The notes beneath the pieces were generated by a model, which did no database searches, was not told the DNA's origin, and saw only the letters and a list, made by a program, of their open reading frames with translations. A stretch of 5,342 nucleotides of DNA from Planctomycetaceae bacterium (GTDB taxonomy: Bacteria; Planctomycetota; Planctomycetia; Pirellulales; UBA1268). Of the stretch, positions 1-5,342 are shown piece by piece (positions within the stretch are counted from its first letter, which is position 1; the number at the start of each line of letters is the position of its first letter). Both the position numbers and the translations under genes were made by a program. The stretch spans positions 1 through 5,342 of the forward strand of contig PKCL01000204.1 in the NCBI GenBank assembly GCA_002862165.1, read 5' to 3'.

Positions 1-183
1 CACCTGTATTGTACGAGTTGTCATAAGCTCATTGAGTTTTCGAGCGACGAACTTGCTAAGCTTCGAAATGCCGTAGCAGAGATGCACCAGTTTCGAGCAC
101 AAAGCCATCGGCTCATCGTATCAGGCGTCTGTTTCGATTGCCGGAGTAAGAGGGGCACGTCACGTCATCAGGATCGTGTGTAG
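1..183 (+). CDS. Fur/PerR-family metal-dependent transcriptional regulator, C-terminal part (start outside window)
   Basis: Frame 1 is open from the first base and ends at the TAG at 181-183, giving 60 residues that match the dimerisation and metal-binding domain of Fur-family repressors. It begins HLYCTSCHKLIEF, which is the conserved H-x-x-C-x-x-C-x-K-x-x-E-F segment, and continues through an amphipathic helix (SSDELAKLRNAVAEMH). It then reaches SHRLIVSGVCFDC, the strand with the second CxxC. The two CxxC pairs form the structural zinc site in this family. The GVCFDC ending with a short basic tail (RSKRGTSRHQDRV) resembles PerR-like members more than classical Fur, which usually has a longer His-rich tail. 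The N-terminal winged helix is missing only because the window begins here. The family is certain enough, but the metal or peroxide specificity cannot be read from this fragment. The gene converges on the sulfotransferase. Confidence 0.87.
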   Translation, partial: HLYCTSCHKLIEFSSDELAKLRNAVAEMHQFRAQSHRLIVSGVCFDCRSKRGTSRHQDRV

Positions 184-292
184 TCGAGGCTTTTAGTCAG
201 CAGCGGAAACCAAATTGTTTCATGACGATTCTTCGTGAATAAACAGCGTTGAGAGGTTTGCGTTTGACGCTGAATTTCTCCGATTGGTCAGC
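184..292. other. Convergent intergenic spacer between the Fur-family gene and the sulfotransferase
   Basis: Both flanking genes end here. I looked for a stem-loop followed by a T-run on either strand and found none that is convincing. The best inverted pair is CAGCGT and ACGCTG around 245-273, with a long loop and no U-tract. Termination may be Rho-dependent or use weak structures. Confidence 0.5.
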
Positions 293-1444
293 TTAGTTGA
301 CTCTTGGTTTTTTGTAGCCATATCGCTGAATGAATGGCTGCCACCGTTCAGATATTTCGGAAACAATTCTCGCGTCATGCTGGTACGTGTTTGTTGTGTA
401 CCCCTTCATCGATTCTGCTTGTTCCTCGAAGGCTGTTCGTACTTTATCAAAGCCTCCGAGGTTGAGTTTTTCATACGCTCTCTCCATGCTTGATACAGGA
501 TTTGCTACAAGTTCTTCATAATGTATCTCATGCAACTGCTCAGCGTTGAGGTGATTTCGATCGCGTTCAAATGCAGAGTACATCGTGTCGAAGCACTTGA
601 AGACATATTCCTCTGCATTTTTCTCGGAATCAATCTGCATTGATTGAACATGATGCAACGAATTCCAGAGCCGTTTTGTTGATGGGAAGACGACAAATGG
701 GTCTCGTACAATATGCAGAAATTTTGCCTCCGGAAACATGCTTGCCAGTACTCCCATTCGTGCTGTATGAGTTGGGCTTTTAAGAATGGGTCGGCGGGCA
801 TCACGGATTGCGAGCATCGCAATAAATCTCCGTAGAAGGTCTTTCCACTGCCCTAACTCTTCGGCTGAAAGAGTTTCGAGATCGAGGGCAGTCGGCTCTG
901 CTGGTATTGTGTTCGGGAAAGCCATTCGTCGGTAAGGAGATGCCGCGCCCATATTGACAAGGGCAAATTCATCTTCCTGTGGTCGATGCCATCCAGCAGC
1001 CACATTGTCCATCGGTCGTTTGGATGGCATTATCCATGCGAGCGCAGTTGTCAGAAAAGTCTCGGTGAGTAAGAAATGTCCGGGAGCAAAACATTGATAT
1101 GTTGACGGGCAACAAAATCGCTCGTCCAGCATTAGCATTTCATGCAGCAACGTTGTGCCACTACGCCAGTGTCCGATGATAAAAACGGGTGGGTCTGTGT
1201 CCGGAGGTGATACAAGCTGTCGTCGGAAACGGGCTTTACAAAGCGATTCAGCTGCTGAATTAAAGCACGAGGCGGCTGAGATTGTGCCAAGAAGACCGAG
1301 ACGGCTTGGTGCAATTTTCCAGTGATTCTGGCGAACAAGATCAAACCATACTCGCATCGGCATGCCGTGCCAGAATCGTGGGCTCCACCATGGGTAACTG
1401 TGAAAACTTTTTTTTGATAATTCTTGGTTCGTATTTTTTTTCAT
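293..1444 (-). CDS. Sulfotransferase family protein (PAPS-dependent, Sulfotransfer_3 type)
   Basis: This 383-residue protein probably transfers a sulfuryl group from 3'-phosphoadenosine-5'-phosphosulfate (PAPS) to an unknown hydroxyl or amino acceptor. Visible motifs fit the family. The 5'-phosphosulfate-binding loop is GHWRSGTTLLHEML at residues 91-104, after the hydrophobic strand PPVFII. A conserved LKSPTH follows at 221-226. The 3'-phosphate-binding strand is FLHIVRDPFVVFPSTKRLW at 242-260, with R247 and S255 as the expected ligands. The N-terminal segment YPWWSPRFWHGM (17-28) looks like a conserved lead-in rather than a signal peptide, so the protein is predicted to be cytoplasmic or membrane-peripheral. 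The length is normal for the family. The ATG at 1444 has no clear Shine-Dalgarno sequence, but no better start is present. The first 13 codons contain two runs of eight A. The substrate is unknown; sulfated glycans, lipids or small molecules are all possible. It lies 87 bp downstream of the thioredoxin-like gene on the same strand. Confidence 0.92.
   Translation of the reverse strand: MKKNTNQELSKKSFHSYPWWSPRFWHGMPMRVWFDLVRQNHWKIAPSRLGLLGTISAASCFNSAAESLCKARFRRQLVSPPDTDPPVFIIGHWRSGTTLLHEMLMLDERFCCPSTYQCFAPGHFLLTETFLTTALAWIMPSKRPMDNVAAGWHRPQEDEFALVNMGAASPYRRMAFPNTIPAEPTALDLETLSAEELGQWKDLLRRFIAMLAIRDARRPILKSPTHTARMGVLASMFPEAKFLHIVRDPFVVFPSTKRLWNSLHHVQSMQIDSEKNAEEYVFKCFDTMYSAFERDRNHLNAEQLHEIHYEELVANPVSSMERAYEKLNLGGFDKVRTAFEEQAESMKGYTTNTYQHDARIVSEISERWQPFIQRYGYKKPRVN
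1408..1441 (-). repeat. Two A8 homopolymer tracts in the first codons of the sulfotransferase
   Basis: On the coding strand, eight consecutive A follow the ATG (complement of 1434-1441, codons 2-4), and a second run of eight A covers codons 10-13 (complement of 1408-1415). Such tracts are known sites of polymerase slippage. Both lie well before the PAPS-binding loop at codon 91, so a net one-base change would remove the catalytic domain. Whether they vary is not visible from one sequence. Confidence 0.8.
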
Positions 1445-1531
1445 TACGACATGGTGGCTGTGGAAGGTACGAGGTTTTCGTATGAATGAACTTCGGTTGG
1501 TTCAGGGTTTAAGTGATAGGATGGAATGTGA
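1445..1531 (-). other. Spacer between thioredoxin-like lipoprotein gene and sulfotransferase
   Basis: This 87 bp spacer lies between two same-strand genes. It contains a small inverted pair, TGAAC (1487-1491) and GTTCA (1500-1504), with an 8-nt loop and no T-run, so it is not a convincing terminator. I see no strong -35/-10 pair. Co-transcription is possible but the spacing does not prove it. Confidence 0.4.
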
Positions 1532-2176
1532 TTATCGTGCATTTTGTTGGGCCGGAGTCTTTGCCGTATGAATTGGTTCTTGGCCTATGAATGGTGTACC
1601 TGCTGTTTTAGATGCGGCATCAACATCTTCCACGGATCGATGATAACGTGCGGCGAACTGATTCGGAGAAAGAGCTTGCTGAAGAAGCGGTGTTAAATCT
1701 GTTACGAGTGTGTGGCCGCTTTGTCTACAAATCTCTTTGTCTCCTGTCCCGACAATCAGGATCGTCGGAAATTGGGTGACGTTATAATGTCTGCAGGTTT
1801 CTGCGTGTCTGTCGGCATCAACTTGGACGCAAATAAAGCCATCGGTGAGAGATACGATTGATGGATCACTAAGGGTCTGCTGAGTCAGGGCCATTGACCA
1901 GCGGCACCAAGATGCCCGAAACACTACAAGGAGTGGCTTGTTGGCTACGTTCGCCAACTTCATGCCGGCATTGCAATTTTCAATAAAAGAGATTTGTGCC
2001 GCTCCGAATTGACCACCAAGAGAATCACTCTGTTCTATGCGGTTGCTCACCGGTTTTGGCCAGCGATGATGAGTTGACTGGGTTGAATTGACTGTTTCAT
2101 TCCGGACGTCACAGCCAGCAAAAAGAAAAACAATCGCGGCCAGTTTGAAGAGGTGACGGTGATGAAACAGGGCCAT
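1532..2176 (-). CDS. Thioredoxin-fold lipoprotein with a CxxS active site
   Basis: From the ATG at 2176 this is a 214-residue protein. It opens with a lipoprotein-like signal, MALFHHRHLFKLAAIVFLFAGC: a basic start, a hydrophobic core and Cys22 as the likely lipid-anchored residue, although the -3 position is Phe rather than Leu. A thioredoxin fold follows: strand LLVVFRAS, active site W90-C91-R92-W93-S94, strand FICVQVDAD, then YNVTQFPTILIV with the cis-proline P137. The sequence resembles Thioredoxin_7-type proteins (WCxWC), but the second cysteine is Ser, so a classical dithiol oxidoreductase cycle is not possible at this site. Four other Cys remain in the mature chain (68, 116, 128, 150). 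The protein should act outside the cytoplasmic membrane. Start choice: the frame is open to a TTG at 2263 and an ATG at 2251, but those would put extra residues ahead of the signal peptide. None of the starts has a clear Shine-Dalgarno sequence. The partner or substrate is unknown. Confidence 0.83.
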   Translation of the reverse strand: MALFHHRHLFKLAAIVFLFAGCDVRNETVNSTQSTHHRWPKPVSNRIEQSDSLGGQFGAAQISFIENCNAGMKLANVANKPLLVVFRASWCRWSMALTQQTLSDPSIVSLTDGFICVQVDADRHAETCRHYNVTQFPTILIVGTGDKEICRQSGHTLVTDLTPLLQQALSPNQFAARYHRSVEDVDAASKTAGTPFIGQEPIHTAKTPAQQNAR

Positions 2177-2359
2177 GTGGTCAGTCCAGAACAGGATCAG
2201 GGCTGCGCTAATGCAGCTGGAGTTTTCATTTTTGACATGTCTCTTGTTCATTCGGCACTGCAAGGACTATCTGTTTGTTGTCTTTAGCCTGGAACGGATG
2301 ACCGTCCTAAACCCTCCTGCTTACCGAGACTGCATAGGGCTCTTGATTGCTTTGCAGCA

Positions 2360-2388
2360 TTGAAAGGCGTTGTGCTTGTAGATAAAAA
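2360..2388 (+). promoter_or_regulatory. Possible sigma-70-type promoter of the TPR lipoprotein gene
   Basis: TTGAAA at 2360-2365 (five of six to TTGACA) is followed after 17 bases by TAAAAA at 2383-2388 (four of six to TATAAT). Transcription would start near 2395, giving a leader of about 80 nt before the GTG at 2476. This is a consensus match by eye only, and planctomycete promoters are poorly defined. Confidence 0.3.
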
Positions 2389-2408
2389 ACCTCTAAGGTC
2401 TCGGCGGT

Positions 2409-2448
2409 TTGAGAGCGGTATTCTCAATCTTGGGCTTCTACCAAAGCC
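2409..2448 (+). other. Two tandem small stem-loops in the TPR gene leader
   Basis: TTGAGA (2409-2414) pairs with TCTCAA (2422-2427) around a 7-nt loop. GGCTT (2433-2437) pairs with AAGCC (2444-2448) around a 6-nt loop. They sit just upstream of the ribosome binding site. The arms are short and could be chance. Neither is followed by a T-run, so they are not terminators. Confidence 0.3.
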
Positions 2449-2466
2449 GGTTTTCACAACGGACTT

Positions 2467-2470
2467 GAGG
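2467..2470 (+). promoter_or_regulatory. Ribosome binding site supporting the GTG start of the TPR gene
   Basis: GAGG ends five bases before the GTG at 2476. The frame is closed upstream by a TGA at 2410-2412 and has no ATG, GTG or TTG between that stop and 2476, so this non-ATG start is the first available one. Confidence 0.6.
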
Positions 2471-2475
2471 CAATC

Positions 2476-3276
2476 GTGCCAACCGATGACAGACGTAAAT
2501 GGCTCTTGCCAGTTGTGCTGGTTGTAGCGACATCTTCTGGAGGTTGTCGGCTTGTGCCCCGGAATGGCCCTGCTCCGGAACAGGTCGCCGAAGCAAGACG
2601 ACTCAGTAACCTTGGGCTGTCAGCGAGTGACGCTGGTGATCTCATGAGAGCGGAAGGGCTCCTGGAGCAAGCCGTTGATCACTGTCCAACAGATGTCGAT
2701 TCTCGGAAGCATTACGCAGCAGTTCTTTGGGAACGTGGGGAGAAAATGGAAGCCGTCCGTCAAATCGGAAAAGCGCTCTCCTTGTCTCCCGGGGACATCG
2801 ACTTAAGTCTCGAGGGTGGGGAGATGTATCTCAAACTTGGGCTTCTTGATGATGCGGAACGATTAGCCGATGAAGCAATCGCTTCAGCACCACGATCTTC
2901 TGAAGCGTGGCAGTTACGAGGGCAGGTCAATTTAGCTCGTGGCAAGCCAGTCGAAGCCCTTGCTGATTTCCAGCATTCACTGGCCTTCCATCCAGATAGT
3001 CGAGATGTTCTTCGCCAAACTGCTGAGGTCTATCGTCAGCTTGATCGCCCTAAACGTGCTCTAGCAACACTCGCAATTCTCGAGGAGACATATGGTCCAA
3101 ACCAGGTGCCGTCAGATGTCTTGGCGTTGGAGGGCTTGGCACAGGAGTCACTCGGTCGACGCGCTGATGCTGTCGAAAGTTATCGGGCGGCAATCTCAAA
3201 AGGCGACGCGCAACAAGAGACTGTTGATCGATTGGCTGCTCTTGAATCAGAAGATGGGGCAGGCACGCTCCGTTAA
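2476..3276 (+). CDS. TPR-repeat lipoprotein
   Basis: This 266-residue protein starts at a GTG with GAGG five bases upstream. Residues 1-24 look like a lipoprotein signal: charged DDRRK, hydrophobic WLLPVVLVVAT, then SSGGC with Cys24 as the likely lipidation site (the -3 residue is Ser, which is atypical). From about residue 40 to 246 it is a row of roughly six tetratricopeptide repeats of 34 residues. Typical features are A/G at position 8, A at position 20 and P near position 32, as in AEGLLEQAVDHCPTD, AVRQIGKALSLSPGD, AERLADEAIASAPRS and ALADFQHSLAFHPDS. TPR arrays form a superhelical scaffold for binding proteins. There is no enzymatic domain. The protein is expected to be membrane-anchored and periplasmic, with unknown partners. 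It is transcribed divergently from the thioredoxin-like lipoprotein and converges on the permease. The tail (ESEDGAGTLR) is short and charged. Confidence 0.88.
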   Translation: MPTDDRRKWLLPVVLVVATSSGGCRLVPRNGPAPEQVAEARRLSNLGLSASDAGDLMRAEGLLEQAVDHCPTDVDSRKHYAAVLWERGEKMEAVRQIGKALSLSPGDIDLSLEGGEMYLKLGLLDDAERLADEAIASAPRSSEAWQLRGQVNLARGKPVEALADFQHSLAFHPDSRDVLRQTAEVYRQLDRPKRALATLAILEETYGPNQVPSDVLALEGLAQESLGRRADAVESYRAAISKGDAQQETVDRLAALESEDGAGTLR

Positions 3277-3326
3277 TCCCGTAAGTATTGCAGTACTGCC
3301 ACAGCAGCACCTTTACGTATTACAAA
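3277..3326. other. Short convergent spacer between the TPR gene and the permease
   Basis: Only 50 bp separate two converging stop codons. The spacer holds a 10-base perfect palindrome, GCAGTACTGC (3290-3299), and a looser CGTAA/TTACG pair around it (3280-3284 and 3313-3317). Neither makes a strong hairpin with a T-run. Confidence 0.4.
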
Positions 3327-5006
3327 TCATGTGTCCCCGGCCGAACTTCGGCCTGTGAGGACGTCGAATGCCCCTATAGCTGGGACAAGTAATGCAACTG
3401 TTGTGAATCCGTAAGCGACAGCAGTTACGAGAAGTACTTGAAGTGTATTGCCTTGCAGGAAACCTGTAATCCCAACGAAGGTAAGCGCTGGCAAGATAGC
3501 AGATGCCCAGCCGATTGCAGGGGAGGGATTGCGAGCTGACAACGCTGCGTAGAGACCAATGCCACCACCTACAATAACTGCGAGAAACGGAGCGAGTTGT
3601 AATTCGAAACTCGATCCGAATGCAACCATGATCCGCATTGCCGTGGCGACCCCGATAAAGAGGAAAGCAATTGTTCCTAAGCCAATGCCGATTGCCCGTC
3701 GGGACGAAGGGTAGGAAAGACCAATATGAATTCCCAAAACAGCGGCAAAAAACAAGAGAATTCCAGTGCCGATTAGGAGATAGACACCATTCTCCACAGA
3801 GGCAATTCCGCTTGCTATCAGAGCGACACAAAGAAGTAGCGGTAGAACGACAACTTCACGAGCAACAGCAATGGCCCCGAACAGCTTCCCCCAAATAAAC
3901 TCTTTTGGTTCAAGGTCACTGACAAGCAAAAGGTCGAGAGAGCCACGATCTCGTTCAGTGGTAATGCTGGATACTGCAAGTGCTGTAACGGCAAGCAGGC
4001 TCGCCAAGGCCATCGGAATGACTGCAACTGCTACAGCAAAACGATCAGGATTTTCGGCACGAGCTTCAGACACAATACCGGCAACTGCTGCAGTAAAGAG
4101 AAGGAGCCACGCCACTCTGACAACAACAATTGTGCGGCCATATGCATTGGTGCATATTTCCCGCCACAATATAGGGTTTCGCCAGATGTATCTTGCTGGA
4201 CGGCTTTGTGCTGAGGCGGTAGTTCCTTGGGCTTGGGCGGCTCGACGGGCATCTCGGGCCATGTTCCAGGTTCTTACGCGTTGAATGGCGACCACATTCG
4301 TCACTGCAATAAGGAGCCCGCAGAGACTGAGGAATGACCCTAAATTTCCACCCGCAGGAGAGAGTGCTGCAAACATAGCGCGTGCTGGTGAAAGCTGTTC
4401 CCCAACGGTAGGCCCAAACCAGCTTGTGGCGGCCTCACCGATAACAACCCATGCGACCAGAGCAAAAGCGGTGATTGCCACAGCTTGAAATGTAGTGTCT
4501 TTCCAAAAGGCAACAGTTGTTGCAATACTTGCTGCAGAGAGTGCAGCAGCGGCTGTGACAATAAAGAGTCTTCCAAGCTGGATGCCCGTAACACCACCAA
4601 AGAGTGAGGCAATTCCAAAGACTGGAATTGCGGAGAGTAGCATTAAAATAACTCGCAGGAGGCTTGCTGCGAGTTTTCCAAGCACAAGTTCTCGCTCACT
4701 CAGCCGGCTGAGAAGTAATAGTTCAAGGGTGCGACGATCCTTTTCAACGCTCACTGCTATGGCTGCAGTCATAGCTGCAGCAAGAACAGCAAGTGAAAGT
4801 TGAAGAGGAGCAAGCGTTCTCAACAGCGTCGCACCAAATCGGGCGGTATCACCGGGCGACGTAACGGTTTGAGTGCCTGTAAGAACGAGCCAACAGGTTG
4901 CAATAATTGCAAGAAGACTACCAGCGTATACGGCACGACCAATGAAGAGCCCTTTTGATTTTGGTGCAAAACGCACTTCTCTTTCAAAAACGGCTCCCAG
5001 TAGCAT
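3327..5006 (-). CDS. ABC-2-type transporter permease with two homologous halves
   Basis: This 559-residue integral membrane protein is predicted to form the channel part of an ABC transporter. About 14 hydrophobic segments can be drawn, near 24-44, 64-86, 112-134, 145-168, 174-196, 222-242, 291-313, 324-347, 375-400, 405-430, 437-461, 471-490, 497-516 and 522-546. The ABC-2 permease signature (E-x-D/E-R-x-T/S-L-E/D-L-L-L-x-S-x-L then GK) occurs twice, at 88-111 and 351-374, with 12 of 24 residues identical. Each half also opens with a similar (W/E)REx segment (FEREV at 7-11, LWREI at 280-284). The halves are joined by a polar linker at about 244-275 that is rich in Arg, Ala and Gln. The start is well fixed: ATG at 5006, an AGAGGG ribosome binding site nine bases upstream, and an in-frame TGA at 5025-5027. 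No ATPase is in the window. Exporter, gliding-type or copper-processing-type roles cannot be separated by sequence alone. Confidence 0.88.
   Translation of the reverse strand: MLLGAVFEREVRFAPKSKGLFIGRAVYAGSLLAIIATCWLVLTGTQTVTSPGDTARFGATLLRTLAPLQLSLAVLAAAMTAAIAVSVEKDRRTLELLLLSRLSERELVLGKLAASLLRVILMLLSAIPVFGIASLFGGVTGIQLGRLFIVTAAAALSAASIATTVAFWKDTTFQAVAITAFALVAWVVIGEAATSWFGPTVGEQLSPARAMFAALSPAGGNLGSFLSLCGLLIAVTNVVAIQRVRTWNMARDARRAAQAQGTTASAQSRPARYIWRNPILWREICTNAYGRTIVVVRVAWLLLFTAAVAGIVSEARAENPDRFAVAVAVIPMALASLLAVTALAVSSITTERDRGSLDLLLVSDLEPKEFIWGKLFGAIAVAREVVVLPLLLCVALIASGIASVENGVYLLIGTGILLFFAAVLGIHIGLSYPSSRRAIGIGLGTIAFLFIGVATAMRIMVAFGSSFELQLAPFLAVIVGGGIGLYAALSARNPSPAIGWASAILPALTFVGITGFLQGNTLQVLLVTAVAYGFTTVALLVPAIGAFDVLTGRSSAGDT
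3339..3353. terminator. GC-rich hairpin at the end of the permease gene, possible bidirectional terminator
   Basis: GGCCGA and TCGGCC form a 6-bp stem around ACT. The hairpin lies inside the last codons of the permease, about 10 bases before its stop, and 62 bases past the TPR stop on the other strand. No T-run follows on either side, so it may only be a chance feature of the coding sequence. Confidence 0.25.
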
Positions 5007-5015
5007 GTGCTTGAT

Positions 5016-5021
5016 CCCTCT
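5016..5021 (-). promoter_or_regulatory. Ribosome binding site of the permease
   Basis: On the minus strand this reads AGAGGG, nine bases before the ATG at 5006. It is the clearest Shine-Dalgarno sequence in the window. Together with the in-frame stop at 5025-5027 it fixes the permease start. Confidence 0.65.
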
Positions 5022-5040
5022 GTGTCAGTCGAACGGACTT

Positions 5041-5063
5041 CATAGAATCTATCAGATGCTATG
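5041..5063. promoter_or_regulatory. Inverted repeat upstream of the permease, candidate operator or leader hairpin
   Basis: CATAGAATCT (5041-5050) and AGATGCTATG (5054-5063) are inverted copies matching at 9 of 10 positions around a 3-base centre. The dyad lies 34 bp upstream of the permease ATG, inside the 138 bp gap after the upstream gene. On the minus strand there is no T-run after it, so it is a poor Rho-independent terminator. Its size and spacing fit a binding site for a dimeric regulator, or a hairpin in the mRNA leader. No regulator is identified. Confidence 0.45.
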
Positions 5064-5144
5064 CCGGCAGGAAATTTTGCGGAATCCTACGGGCTTTACT
5101 TCCTTGTTCATGGTGTTACCAGAGAAGGTGGAAGCGTGATTCTG

Positions 5145-5342
5145 TTACCGTTTGCGCCAGCGAACCCGGCGAGTTCGTGAGGGTGGAGGTGTTTGAATTC
5201 TCTCTGGTGCACGAGCAGGGCGGAGGCTGTCGTCGTAAGCTGGATCAGTTGTGTCAACCGGCATCGATCGGATGGTGATGCGACCGTTACCAACAGGAAC
5301 TCCGGCCGGGGCTTGGTAAGCGGTTCGTCGTTGAGCTCGTAA
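5145..5342 (-). CDS. Unrecognised protein, C-terminal part with Pro/Arg-rich tail (start outside window)
   Basis: The minus-strand frame beginning at the last base of the window is open for 65 codons and stops at the TAA whose complement is 5145-5147. It reads LRAQRRTAYQAPAG, VPVGNGRITIRSMPVD and then a tail, SLRPARAPERIQTPPPSRTRRVRWRKR. The tail is rich in Pro and Arg and looks disordered. I chose this frame because it stays open to the window edge, uses codons like those of its neighbours, and ends 138 bp before the permease on the same strand; another frame here (5108-5293) is open but lacks protein-like features. I do not recognise the family. Being upstream of an ABC permease, it could be part of the same operon, for example an ATPase with an extended tail, but nothing in the 65 residues shows an ATPase motif. 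Confidence 0.55.
   Translation of the reverse strand, partial: LRAQRRTAYQAPAGVPVGNGRITIRSMPVDTTDPAYDDSLRPARAPERIQTPPPSRTRRVRWRKR

Larger units (their letters stand above)
2177..2475. promoter_or_regulatory. Divergent intergenic region between the thioredoxin-like and TPR lipoprotein genes
   Basis: About 300 bp separates the two divergent lipoprotein genes, so promoters for both should lie here. I see no convincing coding sequence: the open frames across it are short and mostly antisense to the start of the thioredoxin-like gene. Visible structure includes a small stem at 2291-2307 (ACGG and CCGT around an ATGA loop, with two flanking G-C pairs after a one-base bulge), and two small stem-loops near the TPR gene, listed separately. 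On the minus strand I could not pick out a good promoter for the thioredoxin-like gene. Confidence 0.5.

Noticed and set aside
505..822. A 105-codon open frame on the minus strand inside the sulfotransferase
   Set aside because: It overlaps a gene with clear PAPS-binding motifs in another frame and its translation has no recognisable domain.
2291..2307. Small bulged hairpin in the divergent region, considered as a terminator or operator
   Set aside because: It has only a 4-bp core stem and two outer pairs, with no T-run; it is not distinguishable from chance.
2175..2363. A 62-codon plus-strand frame covering the divergent intergenic region
   Set aside because: It begins antisense to the signal-peptide codons of the thioredoxin-like gene, has no ribosome binding site and no recognisable features.
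3313..3831. A 172-codon minus-strand frame within the permease
   Set aside because: The translation is rich in Cys, Trp, Arg and Ser with no domain order, as expected from an out-of-frame reading of membrane-protein codons.
3871..4284. A 137-codon plus-strand frame antisense to the permease
   Set aside because: The opposite strand has a full permease with conserved motifs; the antisense translation is low-complexity Ser/Ala/Arg without a recognisable fold or ribosome binding site.
5050..5110. A 19-codon minus-strand mini-ORF (MNKEVKPVGFRKISCRHSI) between the partial gene and the permease
   Set aside because: It has no ribosome binding site and is too short to support without conservation; it runs into the inverted repeat.
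5108..5293. A 61-codon minus-strand frame beginning MVTVASPSDRC
   Set aside because: It overlaps the frame that stays open to the window edge, and it looks like a shadow of that partial gene.

Overview
The window looks like a stretch of ordinary chromosome from a mid-GC, Gram-negative-type bacterium, most probably a planctomycete. This placement is inferred. It rests on a Sulfotransfer_3-type sulfotransferase, two predicted lipoproteins (a thioredoxin fold and a TPR protein), a two-halved ABC-2 permease, and weak or absent Shine-Dalgarno sequences at some starts. No rRNA, tRNA, mobile element or CRISPR array is visible.

Layout from left to right: (1) 1-183, plus strand, the C-terminal 60 codons of a Fur/PerR-family metalloregulator whose start lies outside the window. 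(2) 293-1444, minus strand, a complete PAPS-dependent sulfotransferase that converges on the regulator. (3) 1532-2176, minus strand, a lipoprotein with a thioredoxin fold and a CxxS active site; it lies 87 bp upstream of the sulfotransferase on the same strand, so the two may be co-transcribed. (4) 2177-2475, a divergent intergenic region of about 300 bp that holds a possible promoter and small stem-loops. (5) 2476-3276, plus strand, a lipoprotein made almost entirely of TPR repeats. (6) 3327-5006, minus strand, a 559-residue ABC-2-type permease made of two homologous halves, convergent with the TPR gene. (7) 5007-5144, a 138 bp leader with a 10-bp-arm inverted repeat. (8) 5145-5342, minus strand, the proline/arginine-rich C-terminal end of an unrecognised protein that starts outside the window.

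The genes do not form one obvious pathway. The sulfotransferase and thioredoxin-like lipoprotein may share a transcript. The permease needs an ATPase partner, which is not inside the window and would be expected on the minus strand beyond the right edge. The TPR lipoprotein is probably a periplasmic or membrane-anchored scaffold. I do not see a new defence or mobile system. The points most worth a second look are the CxxS active site, the internal duplication of the permease, the dyad upstream of the permease, and two A8 tracts inside the first 13 codons of the sulfotransferase.
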